Assembly (NCBI RefSeq): GCF_022059845.1
Contig: NZ_CP091851.1
Span: 3,658,001-3,722,000, forward strand
Direction of reading: 5' to 3'
DNA from: Terrirubrum flagellatum
Lineage (GTDB): Bacteria > Pseudomonadota > Alphaproteobacteria > Rhizobiales > Beijerinckiaceae
Length of the DNA stretch: 64,000 nt
Made by a program: the position numbers and the translations under genes. The number at the start of each line of letters is the position of its first letter. The first letter of the stretch is position 1. Of this stretch, positions 19,579 to 28,238 are shown piece after piece. The notes beneath the pieces are model-generated. The model had not been told where the DNA came from. It made no database searches and saw only the letters and a program-made list of their open reading frames with translations.

Positions 19579-19672
19579 GATGTCATCGCCGGGCTTGACC
19601 CGGCGATCCAGAATAACATTCACCACCGCGCCCTTGAAGCTGGATCGCCGGGTCAAGCCCGGCGATGACATC
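19579..19672. repeat. Palindromic repeat with perfect 33-bp inverted arms
   Basis: The arms at 19579-19611 and 19640-19672 are exact reverse complements over 33 bases (beginning GATGTCATCGCCGGGCTTGA), separated by 28 bases. The plan matches the element at 9084-9167. It lies between the hisS stop codon and the DUF983 start on the same strand and could act as a transcription barrier. Confidence 0.85.
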
Positions 19673-19698
19673 TGGATAGATGTTGGCGCGATCTGTTC

Positions 19699-21315
19699 TC
19701 ACTCTATGCCATGCGCGTTCAGCAATTCGCGCACCTTCGCGACCATCTCATCCTCCTTGCAGGAGAATTGCGCCAATCGCGCGGCGCGATATTCCGCATT
19801 CGACTTGAACGCATCGGCCTGCTTCGCGCCTTCGATCAGATCCTTGATCTGGACTTCGCCGGCGTCGCGCTCGTTCGAGCCCTGAATGATCACGCAGGGC
19901 GAATTACGGCGATCGGCGTATTTGAACTGCGGGCCGAGCTTGTTTGAATCTCCGAGATACATTTCGGCGCGAATGTCGGCGTCGCGCAATGTTGCGACCA
20001 ACTTCTGATAAGCGCCAATCTGATCTTTTTCCATCACAACCACGACGACGGGGCCGTTCACATTCGCACCCGTGACGATCGGCGATTTGATCGTCTGCAA
20101 CGCCGCGACAAGGCGCGAGACGCCGATCGAAAATCCCGTCGCCGGCACCGGCTCGTTGCGGAAGCGCGAGACGAGGCCGTCATAACGCCCGCCGCCGCCG
20201 ACCGAACCGAAGCGCACGGGTTTTCCGTCCTCTCCCGTCACCGCGAAGGTGAGTTCGCATTCGAAGACGGGGCCCGTGTAATATTCGAGGCCTCGGACGA
20301 CTGACGTGTCGATGCGAATCCGGCGAGAACCATATCCCGCAGCGGAGCAAATGCGTTCAATCTCGACGAGTTCGGCGACGCCTTTTTGCGTAGTTTCATT
20401 TTGTGGAAGTGCGCCAGTTTGCAACGTCCTGAGCTTATCGGAGTTGAGCACGCGATAGCGCTTCGTCTCACCAAACATTGAATAGGATAGAATATTGTCG
20501 TCGTTCGGATCGAATTCAGCGCTTGGCAATTCGCCGCCCAGGAACAGTCCAGCCTGGATCAGCCGAATGATGTTCGCCGCTTCAACCTGGCTCAGTCCTG
20601 CGCCTTTGGTGAAGTCGCCGCTCTCGTCCTTTCGGCCATCGCCAAGCAATTGCATGACGCCGTCGCTGCCGAGGCGATCATATTTATCAATCGCCCTCAG
20701 CACCGTGAGCCGGCGACCCGCATTCTCCTCGCCGCCGAGGCCGATCGCCTCCATCACGCCATCGAGAATCTTCCTGTTGTTGACCTTGATAACGTAGTCG
20801 CCGCGCTTGACGCCAAGCGCCTCCATCGTATCCGCCGCCATCATGCAGACTTCGGCGTCAGCGGCGACGCTGGAAGCGCCCACCGTATCGGCGTCGAACT
20901 GCATGAATTGGCGGAAGCGGCCGGGGCCCGGCTTCTCGTTGCGAAACACCCAACCCGCGCGATAGCTGCGATAGGGTTTCGGCAGGCGGTCGAAATTCTC
21001 GGCGACATAGCGCGCGAGCGGCGCCGTCAGGTCGTAGCGCAGCGACAGCCACTGCTCGTCATCGTCCTGGAAGGAGAACACGCCCTCGTTCGGGCGATCC
21101 TGATCCGGCAGGAATTTTCCCAGCGCGTCGGTATATTCGACGAAGGGCGTCTCGACGCCCTCGAAGCCGTAGCGCTCATAGACCTCGCGGATCTTGTCCA
21201 TCATGCGCGCGGTGGCGGCGAGATCGCCAGGGTCGCGATCGACGAAGCCGCGCGGCGCTCGCGCGGCGACCTTGTTGGATTTCTTCTCGGGCTTGTTCTT
21301 CTCGGACTTGGACAT
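19699..21315 (-). CDS. hisS: Histidyl-tRNA synthetase, alphaproteobacterial type
   Basis: This enzyme charges tRNA-His. The 538-residue protein has class II motifs and the HisRS-specific [12 protein letters not shown] segment. Motif 2 reads [23 protein letters not shown]-like (split here as [13 protein letters not shown] then [10 protein letters not shown]) in place of the usual RYRQFHQ pattern. This divergent form is characteristic of the alphaproteobacterial HisRS clade known to recognise tRNA-His lacking the extra G at position -1. A Lys-rich N-terminal extension of about 20 residues is present. The middle of the gene (about 20300-20800) is less GC-rich than its flanks. Confidence 0.95.
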   Translation of the reverse strand: MSKSEKNKPEKKSNKVAARAPRGFVDRDPGDLAATARMMDKIREVYERYGFEGVETPFVEYTDALGKFLPDQDRPNEGVFSFQDDDEQWLSLRYDLTAPLARYVAENFDRLPKPYRSYRAGWVFRNEKPGPGRFRQFMQFDADTVGASSVAADAEVCMMAADTMEALGVKRGDYVIKVNNRKILDGVMEAIGLGGEENAGRRLTVLRAIDKYDRLGSDGVMQLLGDGRKDESGDFTKGAGLSQVEAANIIRLIQAGLFLGGELPSAEFDPNDDNILSYSMFGETKRYRVLNSDKLRTLQTGALPQNETTQKGVAELVEIERICSAAGYGSRRIRIDTSVVRGLEYYTGPVFECELTFAVTGEDGKPVRFGSVGGGGRYDGLVSRFRNEPVPATGFSIGVSRLVAALQTIKSPIVTGANVNGPVVVVVMEKDQIGAYQKLVATLRDADIRAEMYLGDSNKLGPQFKYADRRNSPCVIIQGSNERDAGEVQIKDLIEGAKQADAFKSNAEYRAARLAQFSCKEDEMVAKVRELLNAHGIE

Positions 21316-21412
21316 GTTCAGCGGCTCGGAGGTTGGGGCCTCCTAGCGGCTGGCGGGCGCGGGAGCAACGCGACAACGCGAACACCGCTGACTCGATCTC
21401 GCAAGTGATTCC

Positions 21413-21599
21413 ACCCTCCCCTTGCGGGGAGGGTCGATCGCCCGGCGATCGGGGTGGGGGTCGGCCCGCCTGGCGCCGACAGTCTGAGCTTCATTCTTCA
21501 TGACCCCCACCCCTAACCCCTCCCCACTGACCTCGGGCCTGCCCGAGATCAGCGTTGGAATGCGCAAGTCAGGCAGGCCTGACTTGCGCTGGGGAGGGG
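21413..21599. repeat. Composite palindromic repeat with a nested perfect hairpin
   Basis: This occupies most of the 333-bp gap between hisS and the next gene. Outer ACCCTCCCC/GGGGAGGGT and GGGGTGGGGG/CCCCCACCCC blocks resemble the element at 19005. Inside the right half, the CCCTCCCC arm is interrupted by extra sequence that includes a perfect 13-bp stem with a 2-base loop at 21562-21589. It looks like one mobile palindrome inserted into another. The rest of the gap shows nothing. Confidence 0.7.
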
Positions 21600-21648
21600 A
21601 ACAGGTGGAGATCGTTTCGAGGCTGCGGGATATAAAAACAGCGAGAGA

Positions 21649-22020
21649 TCACTCGCAGACGCGCACCCGGCGATCGACCGTGTCGCCATAGGCGTCGATC
21701 TCCCGGCGGATCACGATGCGGCATTGCTGCTCGCCATCGAGGATGATCGGCTGGGTGTAGGTCCGGCGGTCGACGATCGGCGCCGGCGGCGTCAGCCGCT
21801 GCTCCTCATAGACCCGCGGCTGCGGCTCAACGATCACCGGACGCGACTCATAATAGCGCCGCTCGATAATGACGGGCGCGCGGCCATAGGGGGCGACATA
21901 GCCCGGCGGCGCTGTCTCGACTTCGACCTCCTGGGCGAAGGCCGGCGCGGCCAGGAATCCAGCCGAGGCCACGACGCCCGCGCCTGCGAGCGCCGCCGTC
22001 GCCAAAACTGTTCGCAGCAT
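21649..22020 (-). CDS. Small exported protein, function unknown
   Basis: This 123-residue protein has a clear signal peptide (MLRTVLATAALAGAGVVASA, cleavage probably after AFA near residue 30). The mature part is rich in Pro, Tyr, Arg and Val with repeated short patterns (PVIIERRYYESRPVIVEPQPR). Two cysteines in the last third could form a disulfide. The start at 22020 has an excellent AGGAGG site. I do not recognise the family; similar short Pro/Tyr/Arg-rich periplasmic proteins are common in Rhizobiales. Confidence 0.7.
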   Translation of the reverse strand: MLRTVLATAALAGAGVVASAGFLAAPAFAQEVEVETAPPGYVAPYGRAPVIIERRYYESRPVIVEPQPRVYEEQRLTPPAPIVDRRTYTQPIILDGEQQCRIVIRREIDAYGDTVDRRVRVCE

Positions 22021-22256
22021 GATGTCCTCCTGTGCGAAGCGACGCTCCTGCCGACGGCGGCCGGCGAGGCGCCAGGAACGGACAGGCTCACGGCCCATCG
22101 TGACCATGATGCGGTGATTTCGGGGTCATTCCGGCGCCATTCAGAGGCGCGGGTTGGGAGGCGGGCGCGGCGGACCGTCGCGCGCGACGCCCGGACGCAT
22201 GGCGATCCCGGCCTCGCCCCCCATGTGGCCGATAACCGTCAGGCCGTCCTTCGCGC

Positions 22257-22272
22257 TTGTAAGCGCTTGCAA
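22257..22272 (+). promoter_or_regulatory. LacI/GalR-like palindromic operator in the leader of a small membrane protein
   Basis: TTGTAAGCGCTTGCAA is a 16-bp palindrome with one mismatched pair and a central CG, the form bound by LacI/GalR-family repressors. It ends 2 bases before the AAGGAGG ribosome site of the gene starting at 22285. No LacI-family gene is in the window, so the regulator is unknown and the call rests on pattern alone. Confidence 0.4.
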
Positions 22273-22284
22273 AAGGAGGAGCCC

Positions 22285-22680
22285 ATGGACCCCCGCTCCA
22301 ACCGGCCCGTCTCGACCGAGCTTCATCCCGCCGTCTTCAAGGCGATCGCCGGGCTGACCCTTCTGTTGATCTTCTCGGTCTGGCTGTTCGCCGGCGACGG
22401 ATATGGCGAATTCCTCGCCAGCGTCGTCACCGGCTTCCTGCTGCTGACCCTGTTCTTGCCGCGAACGCTGTGGCGGGTCGGAGGTAAGCACGCGGAAAGC
22501 GACGAGATGCGCCAGAACCCGCCGACGTTTCATGACTGGTCGCATGGCGATCTGCACACCGGCGGCGGCCGGATGTCAGGCGCCGAAGCGACGCTGGAGG
22601 CGCTGACGCCGATCGGCGCCGTCGCCATCGGCATGATGCTGTTCGGCCTCCTGTTCAACGCCATCATGGGCGCACAGTAG
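22285..22680 (+). CDS. Small inner-membrane protein, function unknown
   Basis: This 131-residue protein has two adjacent N-terminal hydrophobic helices (about 18-36 and 43-58) and one near the C-terminus (about 108-128). Between them lies a polar loop containing FHDWSHGDLHTGGGRMSG. The ATG at 22285 is preceded by a strong AAGGAGGAG site. It starts divergently from the exported protein at 21649-22020, with a 264-bp shared upstream region containing a palindromic operator-like sequence. I do not recognise the family. Confidence 0.7.
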   Translation: MDPRSNRPVSTELHPAVFKAIAGLTLLLIFSVWLFAGDGYGEFLASVVTGFLLLTLFLPRTLWRVGGKHAESDEMRQNPPTFHDWSHGDLHTGGGRMSGAEATLEALTPIGAVAIGMMLFGLLFNAIMGAQ

Positions 22681-22751
22681 GGCGGCGCGGCTCGCTTCAC
22701 CGTTCCGGAACAGTGGCAAATTTCGCGCGCCGTAGAGCCATCTTGAAAAGT

Positions 22752-22769
22752 TGTGCAGTTTTTTGTACA
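22752..22769 (+). promoter_or_regulatory. YefM-type operator with paired TGTACA motifs
   Basis: TGTGCA (22752-22757) and TGTACA inside TTGTACAA (22764-22769) lie exactly 12 bp apart, 8 bp before the antitoxin start codon. The E. coli yefM-yoeB operator also has two TGTACA-centred palindromes at that spacing, so this is the expected autorepression site. The first half-site has one mismatch. Confidence 0.65.
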
Positions 22770-22777
22770 ATCAACCT

Positions 22778-23029
22778 ATGAAGACCATCACCTATTCCAG
22801 CTTGCGGCAGAACCTGTCGGCTGTGCTCGATCAAGTCAGCGATGATCGCGAGCCGATCATTGTGACGCGCTCCAACGGCCGGGCGGCGGTGTTGATGTCG
22901 CTCGAAGACTTCGCCAGCTACGAGGAAACTCGTCATCTGGCGGCGAGTCCGGCGAACCGAAAGCGTTTGCTGGCGGCGATCCACGAATTCGAAAAAGGCG
23001 GCGGGACCGAACGCAATCTCGCCGAATGA
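22778..23029 (+). CDS. yefM: Antitoxin of the Phd/YefM family
   Basis: This 83-residue antitoxin has the conserved N-terminal DNA-binding fold: MKTITYSSLRQNLSAVLDQV, then EPIIVTRSNGRAAVLMSLEDFASYEET. A polar C-terminal tail would wrap the toxin. It neutralises YoeB and, with it, represses its own promoter. I start at the ATG at 22778, which matches the family N-terminus and follows the operator. It overlaps the toxin gene by 4 bases (ATGA), giving translational coupling. The locus sits between dispersed repeats and unrelated genes, as expected of a mobile or accessory module. Confidence 0.93.
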   Translation: MKTITYSSLRQNLSAVLDQVSDDREPIIVTRSNGRAAVLMSLEDFASYEETRHLAASPANRKRLLAAIHEFEKGGGTERNLAE

Positions 23030-23280
23030 AGATCGTCTTCTCAGAACAGGCTTGGGAAGACTATCTGTACTGGCAAGCGAACGACGCAGCGCTTCTGCGT
23101 CGAATCAACGAATTGATCCGCGACGCCAGTCGATCGCCCTTCAAAGGAATCGGAAAACCGGAGCCGCTCAGGCACGAATTCGCTGGCTGGTGGTCACGAC
23201 GCATCACACGGGAACACCGGCTCGTTTATCGCGTCAGCGGCGATGCGCTACAAATCGCCCAGTGCCGTTATCACTACTGA
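23026..23280 (+). CDS. yoeB: YoeB-type ribosome-dependent mRNA endonuclease toxin
   Basis: YoeB binds the ribosomal A site and cleaves mRNA, halting translation. The 84-residue protein has the same length as E. coli YoeB and keeps its catalytic residues at the same numbers: Glu46, Arg65, His83 and Tyr84 (the last two as the terminal RYHY). The KPEPLRHEFAGWWSRRI core is diagnostic. There are no inactivating changes, so the toxin is expected to be functional. It is second in an operon with yefM, overlapping it by 4 bases. Confidence 0.95.
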   Translation: MKIVFSEQAWEDYLYWQANDAALLRRINELIRDASRSPFKGIGKPEPLRHEFAGWWSRRITREHRLVYRVSGDALQIAQCRYHY

Positions 23281-23295
23281 CGCTTGCGAGCTGAA

Positions 23296-23497
23296 GGCGC
23301 TCCCCCCGTCCCCGGATTCATGCAGCGAAGGCGAAGCCTGAGCGGAATGAAGTCCGGGGCCCGGCATAAGACTCGCGAGCGAAGCGAGCGCTTCTCGAAG
23401 CAAAATCGAGACAGCGCCTTCGGCGCAGAAATCTTTCGCTAGGTCCCGGACACGTCTCGCCGCGCTAACGCTTGCTCGACGTTCCGGGAACGACGCG
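23296..23497. repeat. CCCCGTCCCCGG-type palindromic repeat region
   Basis: The gap between yoeB and the convergent aminotransferase holds several inverted segments: CGTCCCCGGA with GTCCGGGGCC, GCGAGCGAAGCGAGCGC, and GGTCCCGGACACG with CGTTCCGGGAACG. The element at 40999-41148 has the same GTCCCCGG/CCGGGGAC plan. No gene is seen in these bases. Confidence 0.6.
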
Positions 23498-23502
23498 TCG
23501 CC

Positions 23503-24837
23503 TCACGCCACCGCCTTGATGACCTTCGCCACCTTGTCGGCGATCTCGCCGATCTGGCTTTCGCTGACGATCAGCGGCGGCGTCAGCGCCAGCGTGTCGC
23601 CTGTCACGCGCAGCATGATGTCGTGATCGTGGAAGCCCGACTCCATCGCGGCGTAGGCGCGCTTGCCCGGACCATCAGGCGACGGCGCGAGATCGACCGC
23701 CGCGACGAGGCCGACGGTGCGCACGTCGAGCACGTTGGGCAGGCCTTTCCACGCGTCCATCATGGCGTCCGCAAACAGCGGCTCCAGTTTCTTCGCGCGC
23801 TCGAACAAGCCCTCTTCCTTGTAGAGCTCCAGCGTTGCAAGGCCCGCCGCCGCCGCCATGGGATGGCCGGAATAGGTGTAGCCGTGGAACAGCTCGATCA
23901 CATGTTCGGGGCCGTTCATGAAGGCGTCGAAAATGCCCTTGCGCACGAGCACGCCGCCCATCGGCGCCGCGCCTGACGTGACGCCCTTGGCGAAGGTGAT
24001 CATGTCAGGGATGACGCCGTAGCGCTCGGCGGCGAAGGCGTGGCCGAGACGGCCGAAGCCGGTGATGACCTCGTCGAAAATCAGCAGGATGTTGTGCTTG
24101 TCGCAGATGGCGCGAAGCTTCTGCAGATAGCCCTTCGGCGCGGGAAGAACTCCCGTTGATCCCGCCATCGGCTCGACGATGACGGCGGCGATGGTGGACG
24201 CGTCATGCAGGCCGACAATGCGCTCGAGCTCATCGGCGAAATGCGCGCCATAGTCCGGCTCGCCCTTGGTGAAGGCCTGGTTCTCGCGGCTGTAGGTCGA
24301 GGGGAGATGGTCGACGCCGGCGAGCAGCGAGCCGAAGAATTTGCGGTTCGGCACGATGCCGCCAACCGAGATGCCGCCGAAGCCGACGCCGTGATAGCCG
24401 CGCTCGCGGCCGATGAGACGCGTCTTCGAGCCCTTGCCGCTGATGTTCCAGTAGGCGAGCGCAATCTTCAAAGCGGAGTCGACCGCTTCCGAACCGCCGC
24501 CGCAGAAGAAGACGTGATCGAGATCGCCCGGCGCCATCGCGGCGATGCGCGCGGCCAGCGCGAAGACCTTGGGATGGCCGTACTGGAAGTTCGGCGCGAA
24601 ATCGAGCTCTTCAGCCTGCTTCTGGATCGCCTCGATGATCGGGCGGCGAGCATGACCGGCGTTGCAGCACCAGAGGCCGGCCGTCGCGTCCATCACCTGG
24701 CGGCCGTCATCGGTGACGTAATGCATGTCCTTCGCGCCAACGATCATGCGCGGGCGCCGTTTAAAGGCCCGGTTCGCGGTAAACGGCATCCAGAAGGATT
24801 CAAGATCGTTCGGCGCGAGCCTGGACGAGGTGGACAT
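23503..24837 (-). CDS. Class III (omega-amino acid:pyruvate-type) aminotransferase
   Basis: This PLP enzyme moves an amino group from an omega-amino acid such as beta-alanine, or an amine, to an alpha-keto acid such as pyruvate. The 444-residue protein has the fold-type I signature IFDEVITGFGRLG. The PLP lysine is Lys284, in the context TFAKGVTSGAAPMGGV. The N-terminus (FWMPFTANRAFK) and the DATAGLWCCNAGH segment are typical of beta-alanine:pyruvate transaminases. Three ATG codons occur in a row at 24843, 24840 and 24837; I take the last because the GGAG site then has a normal spacing. Substrate specificity cannot be settled without assay. It is divergent from the TPR gene. Confidence 0.9.
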   Translation of the reverse strand: MSTSSRLAPNDLESFWMPFTANRAFKRRPRMIVGAKDMHYVTDDGRQVMDATAGLWCCNAGHARRPIIEAIQKQAEELDFAPNFQYGHPKVFALAARIAAMAPGDLDHVFFCGGGSEAVDSALKIALAYWNISGKGSKTRLIGRERGYHGVGFGGISVGGIVPNRKFFGSLLAGVDHLPSTYSRENQAFTKGEPDYGAHFADELERIVGLHDASTIAAVIVEPMAGSTGVLPAPKGYLQKLRAICDKHNILLIFDEVITGFGRLGHAFAAERYGVIPDMITFAKGVTSGAAPMGGVLVRKGIFDAFMNGPEHVIELFHGYTYSGHPMAAAAGLATLELYKEEGLFERAKKLEPLFADAMMDAWKGLPNVLDVRTVGLVAAVDLAPSPDGPGKRAYAAMESGFHDHDIMLRVTGDTLALTPPLIVSESQIGEIADKVAKVIKAVA

Positions 24838-25019
24838 CATCATCTCCGGGAAAAATCTGCGCGACCGTATCAATCCGCGGCGCAGGCGCAACCATGCGAA
24901 ACGCAAAGGGCCTTGCGGAATTTCCGGGTCGCGGCCTTGCCGGCCAAGGGGGGCATGCTACCTTACGTCACCTAGCCTGAAGCCACGCGGGGGGCGCGGC
25001 GGCTGGCGGAACCAAGACG

Positions 25020-26579
25020 ATGACCGATCAGGTCACGCCCGAGGAGATCAGGGAGCAGTTGGCGCGCCTGCGCGCCTCGGATCTTTTTGCATCTTCTCCG
25101 CAGCTCGTGAACTTCCTCGACTATGTCGTCGAAGAGCGGCTCGCCGGGCGCGAAGCCGAGATCAAGGGCTACACCATCGCCGTCGAAGCGCTGGGCCGGC
25201 CGCCCGAGTTTGATCCGCAGGTCGATCCCATCGTGCGGGTCGAAGCGCGGCGGCTGCGGCGCACGCTGCGCGTCTATTACAGCGGCGCGGGCGCGCATGA
25301 TCCGATCGTCATCTCGATGCCGACGGGCGGTTATTCCCCAACCTTCCATCGCGGCCGGCGTGCCGCCGAGATCGCAACGCCGACGATGAGCGCGCCAGCC
25401 GTCGCGGCGCGGGCGGCGATCGAGGCGACGCTGCCGACCGTCTGGTTCCCGCCGCTGCTCACGAAAAATGGCTCCTTCGCACCCGCCAATGATCTGATTG
25501 GCCATCTGATCCTGCCTTTCGCGCGCTTCGACGAGGTGAGGGTCATCGGCCTCTCGGCGCCTCCGCCAGAACGGGAATCCGACGTGTATCTCGTTCGCGG
25601 ACGGACAGTGATCCGGGACAATGTCGAGTCCCGCGTCACCGCCGCGCTGCTCGCCCCCCAGACACGCGATATTCTCGTCGCCCGCAGCATGCCGATGTCG
25701 CAGCGCGGCGAAGACGGTGGCGAAGCGATGATCCCCGATCCCGCGGCGGTGCGTCAGTTCGCGATCGACGTGGCGCGGCCGCTCGGCGTCATCGGCGCCG
25801 ACATTCTTGCGCAACCCGATTCCGGAGCATCACGGCGCTGGCTGCATGCGATGCTGACCTATTGGCGCGGGATTTCTCCCGGGACGCATCTGCGCGCGCG
25901 AACCGAAATGCGTGCGGCGACAACGCATGGCAAGGTTGGCGCTCTGGTTCAGGCCTATCTCGCCTTTCTCGCCATCGACGAACGCCGCAACGGCTTCAAT
26001 CCCGAATCCGGAGACGCGCTCGACCGGGCGCTCACTCACGCCCGCGCGGCGGTGACCGCCGCGCCTGCGAGCGCGCGCGCCCAGCAGGCGCTGATGGATG
26101 CGCTGTTCATGCGCGGCCAGGACGAGGACGCGCACATCGCCGCGGCGCGCGCGATCATGCTCAATCCGTTCGATGTGGATATTCTCGCCGAATACGGCGC
26201 GTGGCTCGTGCAGACGGGAAGCGTGGCGCAGGGACGCGAAAAGCTCCTGACCGCCGCCGCCGCTCTGCCCGTGAGAGCGCCCTGGCATGATTTCTATCTC
26301 GTTTTGTCCGCGCTTCTCCTCGACGACCCGGACGCGGCGCGCAGGCACGCCGAAGTCACGGTCTCCGACAGGGACCGCATGAGTCTGCTCTTGCGCCTGC
26401 TGGCGGCGAAAGCGACCGGCGAGGATGAGCAGGCGCGCGCGCATGCGCGTTCCCTGATCGCTCTCGACGCCAGCTACGCCACGGATTTGCGCGGGATGTT
26501 GTCGCGGCGGAGATTCACGCCGGCCATTCTCGACTGGCTTACGGAGCAACTCGAAAGCGTTCTGAAGCCCGTTCCCTGA
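25020..26579 (+). CDS. TPR-like protein with rhizobial N-terminal domain
   Basis: This 519-residue, apparently cytoplasmic protein has no signal peptide or membrane helix. The first 100 residues (LRASDLFASSPQLVNFLDYVVEE, GYTIAVEALGR, FDPQVDPIVRVEARRLRR) match an N-terminal domain I have seen fused to TPR arrays and cyclase domains in Rhizobiales; it has been linked to signalling but its role is not defined. Residues 130-300 look like an alpha/beta domain. The C-terminal third is helical, with TPR-like repeats (SARAQQALMDALFMRGQDEDA, FDVDILAEYGAWLVQTG). It ends 3 bases from the convergent chemoreceptor gene. Confidence 0.7.
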   Translation: MTDQVTPEEIREQLARLRASDLFASSPQLVNFLDYVVEERLAGREAEIKGYTIAVEALGRPPEFDPQVDPIVRVEARRLRRTLRVYYSGAGAHDPIVISMPTGGYSPTFHRGRRAAEIATPTMSAPAVAARAAIEATLPTVWFPPLLTKNGSFAPANDLIGHLILPFARFDEVRVIGLSAPPPERESDVYLVRGRTVIRDNVESRVTAALLAPQTRDILVARSMPMSQRGEDGGEAMIPDPAAVRQFAIDVARPLGVIGADILAQPDSGASRRWLHAMLTYWRGISPGTHLRARTEMRAATTHGKVGALVQAYLAFLAIDERRNGFNPESGDALDRALTHARAAVTAAPASARAQQALMDALFMRGQDEDAHIAAARAIMLNPFDVDILAEYGAWLVQTGSVAQGREKLLTAAAALPVRAPWHDFYLVLSALLLDDPDAARRHAEVTVSDRDRMSLLLRLLAAKATGEDEQARAHARSLIALDASYATDLRGMLSRRRFTPAILDWLTEQLESVLKPVP

Positions 26580-26582
26580 CTG

Positions 26583-28064
26583 CTAGCCGATCGCCCGCGA
26601 CGCTTCCTTGATCTTGCGCGCAGAGGAATCGATCTGCGTCGCCGCGCGCGCGATCTCGTTCACGCTGCGGCTGATGCCGCCGACGCCGTCCGCCGCGGTC
26701 TGCATATTGTCCGACATCGTGCGCGTGACCGTGGACTGCTCCTCCACGGCCGCGGCGATCGTTGTCGAGACGTCGTCGATGGCGGTGATCGTGCTTGAGA
26801 TCGCGCCGATCGCTGCGACAACCTTGCGCGCGTCCGATTGCACCGCCGTCACCTGCGCGCCGATCTCGCGCGTCGCGTTGGCCGTCTGCGCGGCGAGTTC
26901 CTTCACTTCGGCCGCGACGACGGCGAAGCCGCGCCCGGATTCGCCGGCGCGCGCTGCTTCGATGGTGGCGTTGAGCGCCAACAGATTGGTCTGCGCCGCG
27001 ATCGTATTGATGAATTCGACGATCTCACTGATTTTTTCCGTGGCGTGCGCGAGACTGTTCGCCACGTCGCTTGTCTCGCGCGCCTGTTCGACGGCGCGCC
27101 ACGCCACATCCTGCGCGCGCCCGACCTGCTGGCTGATCTCCTCGATCGACTTCGCCATTTCGTCGGCGCCGCGCGCGACGAGTTCGACATTCGCAGCCGC
27201 CTCGACGGAGGCCGACGCTGCGCCGTCCGCGCCTTGCGTCGCTTCCGTCAGCGCCTCCACCATCTGCTGCAGATCAGCGTCGATCGCGTGCTGGATCTGC
27301 GCGCGCCGCTCGATATCGATCACCTGAGCCGTCACGTCCATGGCGAGCTTGACGACTTTATATGGCGCGCCATTCTGGTCGAGGATCGGATTGTAGGTCG
27401 CCTGAATCCAGATCTCCCGGCCGTTCTTGCCAAGACGACGATACCGCGCAGCCTGATATTCGCCGCGGGCGAGCGCTTTCCAGAAATCGCGATATTCGCT
27501 GGTCTCGGCATAGGCGGGCTCGACCAATATGCTGTGGCGTCGCCCCTGAATTTCGTCCAGCCGATAGCCGACCATCGACAGAAAGTTTTCGTTGGCGGTG
27601 AGAATCTTGCCGTCGAGGGTGAATTCGATCACGCCCTGCGAGCGGTTGATCGCTGTGAGCTGACCGCGAATCTCGGCGTTGAGCCGCCGCTCCTCGGTGA
27701 TGTCGGTCACCAGCTTGACGATCTTGAACGGGGCGCCGCGGCGCCCGAGCAGCGGATTGTAAAATCCGCGAATCCATATCTCCCGACCGCCGGCGGCCAT
27801 GCGCCGGAACTCGCCGGTCTGATGCTCGCCCGCGCGCAACCGCCCCCACAACCGCTGAAACTCCTGAGCTTCGCGATCGGCGGCGGGCAGGAACATGCTG
27901 TGATGTTTGCCGCGTATCTCCGCGAACGTGTAACCCATCATCCGGAGGAAGTTTTCGTTCGCCGCGACAATCACGCCGTCGAGGTCGAACTCGACGCTGG
28001 CGTGATATTTATTGAGCGCCGCTCGCCTGGCGGCGATTTCGGCGCCCTTAAACAGAAACCACAT
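26583..28064 (-). CDS. Soluble PAS-PAS methyl-accepting chemotaxis protein
   Basis: This chemoreceptor has no membrane helix, so it should sense an intracellular cue. Two tandem PAS/PAC domains occupy about residues 18-135 and 140-258; both contain ANENFL and IWI-type PAC segments. The signalling domain follows, with an intact hairpin tip ([20 protein letters not shown] then [19 protein letters not shown]) that contacts CheA and CheW. The start is uncertain: 28064 has a GGAG site close upstream and gives MWFLFKG, while 28073 (MERMWF) is also in frame. Genes for a CheY and a CheZ-like phosphatase lie 2.4 kb away; no CheA is in the window. Confidence 0.93.
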   Translation of the reverse strand: MWFLFKGAEIAARRAALNKYHASVEFDLDGVIVAANENFLRMMGYTFAEIRGKHHSMFLPAADREAQEFQRLWGRLRAGEHQTGEFRRMAAGGREIWIRGFYNPLLGRRGAPFKIVKLVTDITEERRLNAEIRGQLTAINRSQGVIEFTLDGKILTANENFLSMVGYRLDEIQGRRHSILVEPAYAETSEYRDFWKALARGEYQAARYRRLGKNGREIWIQATYNPILDQNGAPYKVVKLAMDVTAQVIDIERRAQIQHAIDADLQQMVEALTEATQGADGAASASVEAAANVELVARGADEMAKSIEEISQQVGRAQDVAWRAVEQARETSDVANSLAHATEKISEIVEFINTIAAQTNLLALNATIEAARAGESGRGFAVVAAEVKELAAQTANATREIGAQVTAVQSDARKVVAAIGAISSTITAIDDVSTTIAAAVEEQSTVTRTMSDNMQTAADGVGGISRSVNEIARAATQIDSSARKIKEASRAIG

Positions 28065-28238
28065 TCGCTCCATCCGACCGGCGGGTGAGGCGCACAATGC
28101 GCCGGGGATGGTTTACCGGCGGCTAATGGCGCGTGGGCAACGCAGTCCCGCAGCCCTAATCCTCTCGCCGGCTCAGCCGCTTCGCTTTATCGTTGATTCG
28201 CGCGAATCAGCGGGGTTTTCGCGGGCGGCGGACGTTTC

